Shown here: in pieces, positions 34,373-43,766 of the stretch
Position numbering within the stretch: position 1 is the first letter of the stretch
Layout of the letters: each line of letters opens with the position of its first letter
From: an uncultured Chloroflexus sp.
GTDB taxonomy: Bacteria > Chloroflexota > Chloroflexia > Chloroflexales > Chloroflexaceae
Reading direction: 5' to 3'
Assembly: GCF_937951745.1 (NCBI RefSeq)
Contig: NZ_CALFBQ010000048.1
Coordinates: forward strand, 1 to 64,000
DNA length: 64,000 nucleotides
Program-made: the position numbers and the translations under genes
The notes under the pieces: model-generated
The model's input: the letters and a program-made list of their open reading frames with translations, nothing else
Database searches by the model: none
Told to the model about the DNA's origin: nothing

Positions 34373-35635
34373 ATGGATGACAAGCGTATGACGACAGGTA
34401 CTCCCGAATCAGCCGATAAGACGCGCCGGCGCCGGCGCCGGGTGAATGGTGATGCGGGGTCATCAGCCGGGAGCGAAGGTGTGCTTGCTGCGCCGGCAAC
34501 AACTGCTGTGGTCGAAGAACCGGTGACAATGCAGGGTTCCGGCTTACTGGAAATCGTTCCCGAAGGCCACGGCTTCTTACGTAATCCGCGGCTGAGCCCC
34601 AGCAACGATGATGTGTACGTGGCGCAATCCCAGATCCGCCGCTTTAATCTGCGCACTGGCGATATGATCGAGGGTCGTGTGCGCCCGCCCAAAGAGGTTG
34701 AACGTTACCCCTCGTTGCTCTATGTCGAGCGGATCAATGGCCTGCCAGCCGAAATGGCCCAGAAGCGACCGTTATTCGAGCAGTTGACGCCGATCCATCC
34801 CAATGTGCAGATTGTGCTCTCGACTGAGCCGAATATTCTCCCGACGCGCATTGTTGATGTGATTGCGCCGATTGGTCGTGGCCAGCGCGGTTTGATCGTT
34901 GCTCCGCCCAAAGCTGGGAAAACGATGTTGCTCAAGGCGATCGCCAATGGTGTGACGACCAATGCGCCTGATATTCAGCTCATTGTGCTCTTAATCGGCG
35001 AACGGCCCGAAGAAGTAACCGATATGCGCCGTTCGGTGCAGGGTGAGGTGGTGGCCGCCACGTTCGATGAGCCGGTCGAGCAGCATATCAAGGTGGCCGA
35101 ATTGGTGCTCGAAAAGGCCAAGCGGCAGGTGGAGCACGGGCGCCACGTGGTGATTTTGATGGATTCGCTCACCCGTCTGACCCGCGCCTATAACATTGCG
35201 ATGCCGCCAAGCGGGCGCACGCTCTCCGGCGGTGTTGATCCGGCGGCGCTCTACCCGCCCAAGCGGTTTTTCGGTTCAGCGCGTAATATCGAAGATGGCG
35301 GCTCGCTCACCATTATCGCTACCTGCCTCGTTGATACTGGTTCGCGTATGGACGATGTGATCTACGAGGAGTTCAAGGGTACCGGTAACATGGAGCTGCA
35401 TCTCGATCGTAAGCTGGCTGAGAAGCGCATCTTCCCCGCAGTTGATATCCAGCGTTCGGGCACCCGCCGCGAGGATCTGTTGCTCGATCCGGTGACGCTG
35501 CGTCAGAGCTGGATGCTGCGGCGAATGGTCAGCATGGTTGGCGAGAATGAAGGCGCTGAGTTGATGCTGACCCGAATGGCCAAGACGAAGAATAATGCTG
35601 AGTTCCTTGCGTCGCTGGGCAAAGTTGGCTCATAA
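34373..35635 (+). CDS. rho: transcription termination factor Rho
   Basis: 420 residues. The N-terminal tail (1-55) is Arg/Ala/Ser-rich and replaces the usual Rho-N helical domain. It is followed by the cold-shock-like RNA-binding domain ([27 protein letters not shown]) and the RecA-like ATPase with Walker A APPKAGKT, Walker [13 protein letters not shown]-loop and R-loop ([28 protein letters not shown]). It is a hexameric RNA helicase that ends transcription. The ATG at 34373 is chosen; a GTG at 34358 overlaps rpoA. It is co-transcribed with rpoA. Confidence 0.93.
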   Translation: MDDKRMTTGTPESADKTRRRRRRVNGDAGSSAGSEGVLAAPATTAVVEEPVTMQGSGLLEIVPEGHGFLRNPRLSPSNDDVYVAQSQIRRFNLRTGDMIEGRVRPPKEVERYPSLLYVERINGLPAEMAQKRPLFEQLTPIHPNVQIVLSTEPNILPTRIVDVIAPIGRGQRGLIVAPPKAGKTMLLKAIANGVTTNAPDIQLIVLLIGERPEEVTDMRRSVQGEVVAATFDEPVEQHIKVAELVLEKAKRQVEHGRHVVILMDSLTRLTRAYNIAMPPSGRTLSGGVDPAALYPPKRFFGSARNIEDGGSLTIIATCLVDTGSRMDDVIYEEFKGTGNMELHLDRKLAEKRIFPAVDIQRSGTRREDLLLDPVTLRQSWMLRRMVSMVGENEGAELMLTRMAKTKNNAEFLASLGKVGS

Positions 35636-35655
35636 TCACCTCGCTGTAGGTGCGC

Positions 35656-36279
35656 ATGTCTAGTGATATCGAGCTGAGTGGGATAGTGATCGCCGGCGGG
35701 CGTAGTCGCCGCTTTGGCGTTGATAAGCGGCGGTTGCGGCTGTGGGGCGAAGGCGGCCCGCATCTGCTTGGCCACGCCGTTGCGCTGTTGCAGCCTCTGT
35801 GCGTTGAGACCATCGTCGTACTCAATGATGCTGAAGCGTGGTCTGACTTGCCAGCGCGGATTGTGCCCGATGAGCAGCCGGGCAGCGGCGCGCTTGGCGG
35901 TCTGATCAGCGGTTTGCAAGCTATGCGCGCACCGGCGGCCTTGGTGATTGCCGCCGATATGCCGCTGATTGTTCCAGAAGTGCTAGCGGCGCTAGCGCAG
36001 TGGCCGTTTACCGGCGATGCGCTGGCGCCTACTCCCCCCGGCCAGCCTGATCACCCACAGCCACTGTTCGCTGTCTACCGGCAAAGCGCGCTCCCGCAGT
36101 TGCGCCGGGCCTTTGCTGCTGGCGAACGCCGCTTGCAAGCTGCATTGATGGCGTTGCGTTGGGTTGATCCCGGCCCTGCCCTCTGGCGTCGTTATGATCC
36201 TGCTGCGCGCTCGTTGCTTAATCTAAACACGCCGGACGATTTGGTTGCCGTGCAAGGGTGGTTGCGCCAAGTTGAATAA
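35656..36279 (+). CDS. mobA: molybdenum cofactor guanylyltransferase (MobA)
   Basis: 207 residues with a nucleotidyltransferase fold: SGIVIAGGRSRRFGVDKRRL (GTP-binding loop with the GGxSxRxGxDK pattern) and IAADMPLI (metal site). It attaches GMP to molybdopterin. It lies 20 bases after rho and may be on the same transcript. It fits the modABC and molybdopterin-family genes elsewhere in the window. Confidence 0.85.
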   Translation: MSSDIELSGIVIAGGRSRRFGVDKRRLRLWGEGGPHLLGHAVALLQPLCVETIVVLNDAEAWSDLPARIVPDEQPGSGALGGLISGLQAMRAPAALVIAADMPLIVPEVLAALAQWPFTGDALAPTPPGQPDHPQPLFAVYRQSALPQLRRAFAAGERRLQAALMALRWVDPGPALWRRYDPAARSLLNLNTPDDLVAVQGWLRQVE

Positions 36280-36441
36280 TGGTCGGTCGTCGAGCGGTAG
36301 TGCTTGGCGTTGTTCTGTTTGCTAACAATTTGACAGAAATGTTATCTTACAACGTGGTGACTCACAGGTATCGTTTATATAGTTGATCTATGATTGTTGG
36401 CACCACGTGGATACTAGCGCATTCGACGACCGAGTTTGACA

Positions 36442-37758
36442 ATGCAGCAGCCTTCTTCTCCCAATGGTGTGGTTGGGTCGTCCGCCGACCAAGTTTCGTC
36501 GGCGTTAGAGGTGTTGTGGCAAAAATTGCTGGTAGCCTATGACGGGGCCTGCGCTATCAGTGGTTGCCAAGTAGCCGATGTGTTGCGCCCGGTCTTGATC
36601 GATCCGCAAGGGCCAGCGGAGCCACATAATGCACTGTTACTGCGCGCTGATTTGCAAATCCTCTTTCATTCTGGCTTATTAACTATTGATGCGATGACGC
36701 TGGAGGTGCTGGTAGCGCCGGAGTTGCGGGATAGCGAGTACGGCGCGCTGGCCGGCAGGCGGCTGCGCCAGCCTAACCGGTTGGCGTTGCGGCCTAACCG
36801 GCGCTTGTTAGCGACGCATCACCGCTTGTTCCAGCTCGAACAGCCAGCGACTGATGCGCTGGCCGTCCAGCGACCGTTGCTGCGCCAATTGTTAGCTGTG
36901 CAGAGCTGGGTGAACAGTCTGACATTTAGTCCTGATCAGGACATACTCGCGACAGGGTCATGGGATGGCATGCTCCGGCTCTGGCGGTTGCCTGATGGCC
37001 AATTGCAGCGCGTCATTAGCGGGAATATTGGCGAAGTCAATGCCGTCGTGTTTAGTCCTGACGGTCAGCGGATTGCGGCGGCGGGTCGCCAGCACGGCGC
37101 GCGGATCTGGCGCGTTACTGATGGCGAACTTCTCATGCATTTGGGTGATGGCCAGCGTCACGGTGCGGTTTTTAGCATTGCGTTCCAACCGCACGGTGAT
37201 TTGATCGTGACCGGCGGCTGGGATCCGGTGGTCTATTTGTGGCACGCGACTGATGGTACCTTGAGCGGTATATTGCCCGGTCATGAGGGGGTGATCAATA
37301 GCGTGGCCTTTAGCCCTGATGGCAATCTGCTGCTATCCGCCGGCCATGATCGGGTCTTACGACTTTGGCAGATGCATGATCGTTCATTGGTGCGGGTGAT
37401 GCACGGGCATAGCGATGCGATCTTTAGTGTCACCTTCAGCCCGAATGGACAATTGGCGGCGAGTGCCGGCGGCGATGGCCTGATCTTTATTTGGCGGGTC
37501 GATGATGGCCAGCCGTTGCAAATGTTGGCAACCCCTTCCGGCGCATGCTTCAGCTTAGCGTTTAGCCCCGATAATCAGTATCTCGCGAGCGCGCATTATG
37601 GCCGGACCGTGCGCATCTGGCGGGTGCGCGATGGCGCGTTGCGCTGGGAGTTGAGCGGGCATAACGAAAGTGTCACCTCGGTGGCGTTTGCGCCGGGTGG
37701 TGATTTGTTGGCCAGCGGCAGTTTCGATTCGACAGTGCGAGTCTGGTCGTATCAATAG
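36442..37758 (+). CDS. HNH_2-like domain fused to a seven-bladed WD40 propeller
   Basis: 438 residues. Residues about 28-85 (AYDGACAISGCQVADVLRPVLID then NALLLRADLQILFHSGLLTID) follow the HNH_2 nuclease pattern, but the metal-binding His of the AAHI motif is lost (RPVLI), as is the His of the LRADLH motif (now LQ), so it should be inactive. Seven WD40 repeats follow from about 150 to the end, each with an (A/V)FSPDG and (L/I)W core, enough for one closed propeller. Role is unknown; probably a binding scaffold. The start is the ATG at 36442. Confidence 0.8.
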   Translation: MQQPSSPNGVVGSSADQVSSALEVLWQKLLVAYDGACAISGCQVADVLRPVLIDPQGPAEPHNALLLRADLQILFHSGLLTIDAMTLEVLVAPELRDSEYGALAGRRLRQPNRLALRPNRRLLATHHRLFQLEQPATDALAVQRPLLRQLLAVQSWVNSLTFSPDQDILATGSWDGMLRLWRLPDGQLQRVISGNIGEVNAVVFSPDGQRIAAAGRQHGARIWRVTDGELLMHLGDGQRHGAVFSIAFQPHGDLIVTGGWDPVVYLWHATDGTLSGILPGHEGVINSVAFSPDGNLLLSAGHDRVLRLWQMHDRSLVRVMHGHSDAIFSVTFSPNGQLAASAGGDGLIFIWRVDDGQPLQMLATPSGACFSLAFSPDNQYLASAHYGRTVRIWRVRDGALRWELSGHNESVTSVAFAPGGDLLASGSFDSTVRVWSYQ

Positions 37759-37789
37759 CTTGTTCGAGCAGCAGATGGCGGCGCACAGG

Positions 37790-38035
37790 CATCTCTTCCG
37801 CCAAAGGGGAGATTGCTTCCGCTGCGCGCCTTCGCAATGACACGTGGTTTGCGTATGTCGTTGCGTGCCGAGCGGAGCGCGGCAGAGCAATCTCCTCCGG
37901 ACTGCATCTGCTCGGGTATGCGTTCCGCCAAAGGGGGAGATTGCTGCGGTCGGGTGGCGCTAGCTACGCTGGTAGCCGCCACTCCCTCGCCATGACACGC
38001 GGGGTGGGGCGCGCCTTCGCAATGACACGAGGGTA
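37790..38035. repeat. GATTGCTTC-type dispersed repeat, two units plus an inverted arm
   Basis: Units CTTCCGCCAAAGGGGAG-ATTGCTTC (37795) and GCGTTCCGCCAAAGGGGGAGATTGC (37921), interspersed with CTTCGCAATGACACG and an inverted GCAATCTCCTCCGG. The block carries sequences that also occur near 2700 and 54760. It fills the gap before the methyltransferase gene and has no gene. Confidence 0.7.
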
Positions 38036-38046
38036 AGGTGTTGACC

Positions 38047-38871
38047 ATGGTTCACCCTCACAACGCCGTGCGCGCGTTTTATCGCCAGACCGACTGGATG
38101 TTCCGCGTGCTCGGCATCATCCGCGGTTCGCAGGCGATGCATGCCGGTTTGTGGCAGCAGGTTCGGAGCCATCGCGCTGCCCTGCGTTCAATTGACGAAA
38201 CGTTATTAGCAGCGGCCCAGCTTGCTCCCGGTGAATGTTTGCTGGATGCTGGTTGCGGCGCCGGCGCGAGCGCCAATGCGATTGCCGCTCGTCATGATGG
38301 GCTGGTGATCGGCCTCACGATTGTACCCGAACAGGCCAAGCGGGCGCGGCGCGACGGGACGGCCACGTTTGTGTGCGCCGATTACGCCGCAGCGCCGTTG
38401 CGCAACGCAAGCTGTGATGTGGTCTGGATGCTGGAAAGTATCTGCCATGCACCGGATAAGCCGGCGTTGCTGGCTGAAATCACGCGAGTGTTGCGTCCGG
38501 GAGGCAGGGTTGTCATCGCCGATCGTTTCGCAGCGCGATCCGATCTCTCCCCGGCTGAGCGCAATCAATTGCGGGCATGGCTGCGCCCGTGGGCAATGCC
38601 CGATTTGGTAACCGCTGACGAGTTGATCAAGCTTGCCGAAGTAGTCGGTTTGCGCTTGCTCCGGCGCGATGACCTTACCCTCAGCGCCGGGCCGTCGCTG
38701 CGCTTCCTCGGCCATTTCGCCCAACTGACCCTGCCGGCGGCACTGGTGTTACGCGCGCTGCATTTGCAATCCGAGATCCAGATTGACGCAATGCGTGGCT
38801 GTATTGCTCAAACCCGCACCCTCAACGCCGGTCTCTGGCGCTATTATCTGTTAGTGTTTCGTTACCAGTAA
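38047..38871 (+). CDS. class I SAM-dependent methyltransferase
   Basis: 274 residues. The SAM-binding motif is LLDAGCGAGASANAIA, followed by CADYAAAPL and the LRPGGRVVIADRF strand, in the order of UbiE/sterol-type small-molecule methyltransferases. The C-terminal helices (about 170-270) probably shape the substrate pocket. The substrate is unknown. The ATG at 38047 with AAGGTG upstream is preferred to the GTG at 38038. It is transcribed alone and ends at a hairpin. Confidence 0.85.
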   Translation: MVHPHNAVRAFYRQTDWMFRVLGIIRGSQAMHAGLWQQVRSHRAALRSIDETLLAAAQLAPGECLLDAGCGAGASANAIAARHDGLVIGLTIVPEQAKRARRDGTATFVCADYAAAPLRNASCDVVWMLESICHAPDKPALLAEITRVLRPGGRVVIADRFAARSDLSPAERNQLRAWLRPWAMPDLVTADELIKLAEVVGLRLLRRDDLTLSAGPSLRFLGHFAQLTLPAALVLRALHLQSEIQIDAMRGCIAQTRTLNAGLWRYYLLVFRYQ

Positions 38872-38897
38872 CGATGCGTTGGCGGCAACAATATGGC

Positions 38898-38920
38898 GTG
38901 CGGCAGTCACCCTGCCGCAC
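38898..38920. terminator. GTGCGGCAG hairpin after the methyltransferase gene
   Basis: GTGCGGCAG, loop TCACC, CTGCCGCAC: a perfect 9-bp stem. There is no T-run. The same stem occurs after topA (48590-48616), so it belongs to a repeat family used at gene ends. Confidence 0.55.
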
Positions 38921-39043
38921 CCTATGTTAGCACGCTGTGCTGGTTGCATACGCTTGCGACCGGCAATATGCGGCTGTGCGTATCTCTCGCGAGTATACTT
39001 GACGAAGCAGCATCTCATCATTCCCATCTGGTGGAGTTGAGCT

Positions 39044-39586
39044 ATGGAAACCAATGGAGGGACGCAACAGTCTGAGCAGTTCCGCACTCTGCAAATGACC
39101 GTGTTGATGACGCCTGATATGGCTAATTTTGCCGGCAATGTTCACGGCGGTCATATTTTGAAACTGCTCGATCAAGTCGCTTTCGCGTGCGCGTCACGCT
39201 ACTCTGGACGCTACGTGGTGACGGTGTCGGTCGATCAGGTTATTTTTCGCGCTCGTATCCATGTTGGTGAATTAGTGACCTTCTTGGCATCGATTAACTA
39301 CACTGGTAATACGTCAATGGAGGTGGGCATTCGGGTGGTGGCCGAGAATATTACTGCGCGCACCCAGCGCCATGTGATGACCTGCTACTTTACGATGGTG
39401 GCGGTTGACGAAAATTTTCGCCCGTGCCCGGTGCCGCCAGTGCGGATCGAGACGGCAGAGCAGCGCCGGCGTTGGATGGCGGCCCGTTTGCGCCGTGAGT
39501 TGCGCCGCGAGATTGAGCAACGCAGCCTTGAAATTCGCCAACACCCTGAAGACTTTCTCAACGAACTCGATAGCGAGCCGCATTAA
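39044..39586 (+). CDS. acyl-CoA thioesterase, hotdog fold (YciA/BACH-like)
   Basis: 180 residues. The hotdog core has MTPDMANFAGNVHGGHILKLLDQVAFACASR, where the N-x-x-G-x-x-H/G and D residues of the active-site helix are kept. It hydrolyses acyl-CoA to free acid and CoA. A charged helical tail (about 140-180) follows the core. It lies 44 bases upstream of the response-regulator gene. Confidence 0.85.
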   Translation: METNGGTQQSEQFRTLQMTVLMTPDMANFAGNVHGGHILKLLDQVAFACASRYSGRYVVTVSVDQVIFRARIHVGELVTFLASINYTGNTSMEVGIRVVAENITARTQRHVMTCYFTMVAVDENFRPCPVPPVRIETAEQRRRWMAARLRRELRREIEQRSLEIRQHPEDFLNELDSEPH

Positions 39587-39630
39587 GGTAATGCATTGAC
39601 GAGCGCGCTACCTCTTCGTATACTACAGGT

Positions 39631-40308
39631 ATGGCGCGAATTTTGATTGTTGAAGATGAAACTGAAATTGCTTCGTACTTACGGCGCGGCCTCAGCTTGG
39701 AAGGCTATCAGGTTGATGTTGCCTACGACGGCATCCGCGGTTTAGAGATGGCTGTCACTGGCAATTACGATCTGGTGGTGCTCGATCTGATGTTGCCGGG
39801 GGTTGATGGCTTTGAAGTTGCCCGCCGGCTGCGCGCCGAGTCGAGTATTCCAATCATTATGTTGACAGCGCGCGATGCGGTGCGTGATCGAGTGGCTGGG
39901 TTGGAGGCCGGCGCTGACGATTATTTGGTCAAGCCGTTTGCCTTTGAAGAGTTACTGGCCCGTGTTCGCGCCCAGTTGCGTCGCCAACAAGCGAGTCTAC
40001 AGCAGGAAGTACTGCGTTTCGCTAATTTGACTCTTGATACCCGATCACGTGAATTGCGCGTGGGTGATCGTCGCGTTGAGTTGACGGCGAAAGAGTACGA
40101 TCTGCTAGAACTCTTTATGCGCCATCCCAATCAGGTGTTAACCCGCGACATTATCTATGATCGGGTGTGGAATTACGACTTCGGCGGCGAAAGCAATATT
40201 ATCGAGGTCTATGTGCGCTACTTACGTCAGAAGCTTGAGGCCAACGGTGAGCCACGCTTGATCCATACCGTGCGTAGTGTGGGGTATATCCTGCGCGAAG
40301 ATGGGTGA
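39631..40308 (+). CDS. OmpR/PhoB-family response regulator
   Basis: 225 residues. The receiver domain has VEDE, phospho-Asp in VVLDLMLPG (Asp51 region) and Lys in [20 protein letters not shown]. The winged-helix DNA-binding domain ends in [36 protein letters not shown]. No cognate kinase gene is adjacent, so it is an orphan here. It is followed by a hairpin. Confidence 0.92.
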   Translation: MARILIVEDETEIASYLRRGLSLEGYQVDVAYDGIRGLEMAVTGNYDLVVLDLMLPGVDGFEVARRLRAESSIPIIMLTARDAVRDRVAGLEAGADDYLVKPFAFEELLARVRAQLRRQQASLQQEVLRFANLTLDTRSRELRVGDRRVELTAKEYDLLELFMRHPNQVLTRDIIYDRVWNYDFGGESNIIEVYVRYLRQKLEANGEPRLIHTVRSVGYILREDG

Positions 40309-40315
40309 CCAGTAA

Positions 40316-40336
40316 GGGCACAGCACTGCTGTGCCC
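40316..40336. terminator. GGGCACAGCA hairpin after the response regulator
   Basis: GGGCACAGCA, C, TGCTGTGCCC: a perfect 10-bp stem between convergent genes. It lacks a T-run. It is similar to the stronger AAAGGGACACAGC hairpin after the initiator tRNA (60933-60961). Confidence 0.55.
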
Positions 40337-40380
40337 CATTGCGCAGGCACAGCAGCGCCGTGGCTCGACGGGTTACGGGT

Positions 40381-41493
40381 TTATGTGCTGCCCAAGGCTG
40401 CGATAAGCTGTTGCACCGCACTGACCACCGGCAAATCTCCTTCTACCACCGCCTGTTCGATCACAGGTAAGCGCTCACGCACAGCCGGATGGGCAAAGAA
40501 GAGCGTGCGTAATTGTTCATCGATCAGCGTGTAAAGCCAATCACGCGCCTGTTCACGGCGACGAGTCGACCAAACACCGCTGGCCATCATCTCGGTGCGG
40601 AAGTGTTCGATCTCGTGCCAAACGGCAGTGATGCCGTCGCCGGTCAGCGCCGAACAGGTACGCACCGGCGGTTTCCAACCCGGTGTTGCTGGGGTGAGGT
40701 AGCGTAGAGCATGACGATATTCGGCTTGCGCTGCCAACGCGCGCGCTTTGTTATCGCCGTCGGCTTTGGTGATGACCAGCGCATCGGCCAGCTCAATGAC
40801 GCCCTTCTTAATCCCTTGTAGCTCATCACCGGCGCCGGCCAGCATCAACAGCAAGAAAAAGTCCACCATCCCGCGCACGGCGGTCTCGCTCTGGCCGACG
40901 CCGACCGTCTCTACTAACACCACGTCAAAACCGGCTGCCTCGCAAATCAAAAGAGTCTCGCGAGTCTTACGGGCTACACCGCCCAAACTACCGCCCGACG
41001 GTGAGGGTCGAATATAAGCGTTGGGATGGCGGGCAAGTCGTTCCATGCGGGTTTTGTCGCCCAAGATGCTGCCGCGCGAGATACTGCTAGATGGATCGAT
41101 TGCCAACACCGCCACCCGATGCCCCTGTTCACAGAGCATTGTGCCAAGTGCTTCGATGAAGGTGCTTTTACCGACGCCGGGCACGCCGGTGATGCCGACC
41201 CGGAGCGCCCCGCCGGTGTAAGGCAGCAGTTGGCGTAGAACCTCTTGGGCTTGAGCGATATGAGCTGGTGCGTTGCTCTCAATCAGCGTAATGGCGCGGG
41301 CCAGAATAGCGCGGTCACCGTTGCGCACCCCTTCGACATACTCCTCTGTTGTGAGGGTGCGGCGACGTGACCCACTCGGTGCAGGAGCTGACGTGAGAGG
41401 ATTGCCGGGCAAGCCGTCGTGACGACTGGCGATCCCAGCCAGCACCGATAACGCGAATGGCATCTCTTCGGTTGGTGATTGGTCGTTGGTCAT
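40381..41493 (-). CDS. meaB: MeaB/ArgK-family GTPase, methylmalonyl-CoA mutase chaperone
   Basis: 370 residues. The G domain has Walker A GVPGVGKS (103-110), then [33 protein letters not shown] and [10 protein letters not shown] for guanine recognition. MeaB gates cobalamin loading and protects the mutase. Its gene follows mutB on the same strand, 71 bases after the mutB stop, with a palindromic repeat between them. The first 45 residues are a less conserved extension. Confidence 0.92.
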   Translation of the reverse strand: MTNDQSPTEEMPFALSVLAGIASRHDGLPGNPLTSAPAPSGSRRRTLTTEEYVEGVRNGDRAILARAITLIESNAPAHIAQAQEVLRQLLPYTGGALRVGITGVPGVGKSTFIEALGTMLCEQGHRVAVLAIDPSSSISRGSILGDKTRMERLARHPNAYIRPSPSGGSLGGVARKTRETLLICEAAGFDVVLVETVGVGQSETAVRGMVDFFLLLMLAGAGDELQGIKKGVIELADALVITKADGDNKARALAAQAEYRHALRYLTPATPGWKPPVRTCSALTGDGITAVWHEIEHFRTEMMASGVWSTRRREQARDWLYTLIDEQLRTLFFAHPAVRERLPVIEQAVVEGDLPVVSAVQQLIAALGST

Positions 41494-41518
41494 AACGGTC
41501 TCAATATTCTAACATAAT

Positions 41519-41547
41519 GGAGAGACGTTGCAAGGCAACGTCTCTCC
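41519..41547. repeat. GAGACGTTGC palindrome between mutB and meaB
   Basis: GGAGAGACGTTGC, AAG, GCAACGTCTCTCC: a perfect 13-bp stem. Related palindromes lie at 52828-52856 and 60305-60333. No T-run, so attenuation or mRNA processing between mutB and meaB is as likely as full termination. Confidence 0.65.
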
Positions 41548-41564
41548 AACGGTCGTATTCCTTT

Positions 41565-43766
41565 CTACGGCGCCGGTGTTGCGACGCTATCACCGTGCAA
41601 CCGTCGTTGCAGCTCACGGAGCAGTTTCTCGGCGGCAACGGGAATGATTGTACCGGGGCCGAAGATCAGCGCCGCGCCGTGTGCGCGCAGGAATTCGTAA
41701 TCTTGGGGCGGAATAACGCCGCCAATCACGATCATAATGTCTTCGCGACCCAATTTGCGCAACTCTTCGACCAGTTGCGGCAAGAGGGTTTTGTGGCCGC
41801 CGGCCAGCGAGCTGATCCCAACCACGTGTACGTCATTTTCAACTGCTTGCCGTGCAACCTCTTCAGGTGTCTGGAAGAGCGAACCAATATCGACATCAAA
41901 GCCGAGGTCGGCAAAGGCCGTCGCCACCACCTTGGCGCCGCGGTCGTGGCCATCTTGCCCGATCTTTGCCACCAATATGCGGGGGCGGCGACCTTCAAGT
42001 GCAGCGAAGGCATCAGCCATAGCGCGCACGTGCTGTATCTGCTCGGCGTCGCTATACTCGCTGCCGTAAACGCCGGCTACCGAGCGAATTTCGGCTTTGA
42101 AGCGGCCAAAGACCTTTTCCATCGCCATCGAAATCTCGCCGAGGGTAGCCCGCGCGCGCGCAGCTTCAATCGCTGCCGCCAGCAGGTTGCCTTCCCCGGT
42201 GGCCGCCACGCGCGTCAGCTCATTGAGAGCTGCCTGCGTTTTGGCCTCGTCGCGTTCAGCGCGCAGCTTTTGCAGCCGTTCGATCTGCTTCTGGCGCACA
42301 GCAGTGTTGTCAACTTCCAGAATCTCGATCGGTGCTTCGTATTCGAGCCGGTACTTGTTGACACCGACAATCGTCTCGCGGCCTGAATCGATATGGGCTT
42401 GCCGGCGCGCCGCCGCCTCTTCGATCCGCAGTTTGGGCAAACCGGCCTCAATCGCTTTGGCCATACCACCCAGCTCTTCGACCTCTTGGATATGTGCCCA
42501 TGCGCGGCGGGCCAGCGCATCGGTCAGCCATTCGAGATAGTACGACCCGCCCCACGGATCGACGATCTTGCAGATGCCGGTCTCTTCTTGCAGGTACAAC
42601 TGGGTGTTGCGGGCAATGCGAGCCGAGAAGTCGGTCGGTAACGCGATCGCCTCGTCGAGCGAATTGGTATGCAATGACTGCGTGTGGCCGAGGGCAGCGG
42701 CCATTGCCTCGATGCAGGTGCGGGCTACATTGTTGAACGGGTCTTGTTCGGTGAGGCTCCAGCCCGATGTCTGGCAGTGGGTGCGCAGCGCCAGCGAGCG
42801 GGGGTCTTGTGGGTTAAACTGCTTGATAATCTTGGCCCAGAGCAGACGGGCAGCGCGCATCTTGGCGATCTCCATGAAGTAGTTCATCCCGATCGCCCAG
42901 AAGAACGAGAGCCGCGGCGCGAAGGCGTCAATCGCCAGCCCGGCCTTCAACCCAGCGCGCACATACTCCAGCCCGTCAGCCAGCGTGTAGGCTAGCTCAA
43001 GGTCGGCGGTGGCGCCGGCCTCTTGCATGTGGTAGCCCGAAATACTGATGCTGTTGAACTTGGGCATGTGCTTGGCCGTGTACGCAAAAATATCGGCAAT
43101 GATGCGCATTGACGGCTCAGGCGGGTAGATGTAGGTGTTGCGCACCATGTACTCTTTCAAGATGTCGTTTTGGATGGTGCCGGTGAGTTGTTCTTGCCGT
43201 ACACCTTGCTCTTCGGCGGCGACGATGTAGAAGGCCATGATCGGAATCACCGCGCCGTTCATCGTCATCGAGACCGACATCTGATCGAGCGGGATACCAT
43301 CGAACAGTATCTTCATGTCGAGGATCGAGTCGATGGCCACACCCGCTTTACCAACATCACCGACGACACGTGGGTGGTCAGAGTCGTAACCACGATGGGT
43401 AGCAAGATCAAAAGCTACCGACAACCCCTTTTGGCCAGCAGCAAGGTTGCGTCGATAGAAAGCGTTACTCGCCTCGGCAGTAGAAAAGCCCGCATACTGG
43501 CGGATCGTCCACGGTTGGGTAACGTACATGGTCGGGTACGGGCCACGTAAGTATGGTGGAATGCCGGCGGTAAAGCCAAGGTGCTCAAGGCCGACCAAAT
43601 CGGCAGCCGTATAGAGTGGCCGCACCTCGATCTGTTCCATCGTGCGCCAAGTCAGCTCGCGCAACGGCTTGCCGGCTACTTGTTCAGCTTTTGCCTGCCA
43701 CTCAGTCAGATCAGGGACAGGTCGCTCATCGCGGTATGACAGCGTCGTGAAATCGGGGTTCTTCAC
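41565..43766 (-). CDS. mutB: methylmalonyl-CoA mutase large (catalytic) subunit
   Basis: 733 residues. An N-terminal TIM barrel ([22 protein letters not shown], with Tyr of the catalytic YxGFST region) is followed by a C-terminal B12 domain with the DxHxxG motif (GQDGHDRG), SSLAGGH and GGVIPP. It interconverts succinyl-CoA and (R)-methylmalonyl-CoA using adenosylcobalamin. In Chloroflexus this step belongs to the 3-hydroxypropionate bi-cycle. The start is a GTG at 43766 that overlaps the mutA stop by 4 bases. meaB follows. Confidence 0.95.
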   Translation of the reverse strand: MKNPDFTTLSYRDERPVPDLTEWQAKAEQVAGKPLRELTWRTMEQIEVRPLYTAADLVGLEHLGFTAGIPPYLRGPYPTMYVTQPWTIRQYAGFSTAEASNAFYRRNLAAGQKGLSVAFDLATHRGYDSDHPRVVGDVGKAGVAIDSILDMKILFDGIPLDQMSVSMTMNGAVIPIMAFYIVAAEEQGVRQEQLTGTIQNDILKEYMVRNTYIYPPEPSMRIIADIFAYTAKHMPKFNSISISGYHMQEAGATADLELAYTLADGLEYVRAGLKAGLAIDAFAPRLSFFWAIGMNYFMEIAKMRAARLLWAKIIKQFNPQDPRSLALRTHCQTSGWSLTEQDPFNNVARTCIEAMAAALGHTQSLHTNSLDEAIALPTDFSARIARNTQLYLQEETGICKIVDPWGGSYYLEWLTDALARRAWAHIQEVEELGGMAKAIEAGLPKLRIEEAAARRQAHIDSGRETIVGVNKYRLEYEAPIEILEVDNTAVRQKQIERLQKLRAERDEAKTQAALNELTRVAATGEGNLLAAAIEAARARATLGEISMAMEKVFGRFKAEIRSVAGVYGSEYSDAEQIQHVRAMADAFAALEGRRPRILVAKIGQDGHDRGAKVVATAFADLGFDVDIGSLFQTPEEVARQAVENDVHVVGISSLAGGHKTLLPQLVEELRKLGREDIMIVIGGVIPPQDYEFLRAHGAALIFGPGTIIPVAAEKLLRELQRRLHGDSVATPAP

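Noticed and set aside
41517-42386. 289-codon plus-strand ORF opposite mutB
   Set aside because: It is a shadow of the mutase B12-binding domain and starts in a palindromic repeat.
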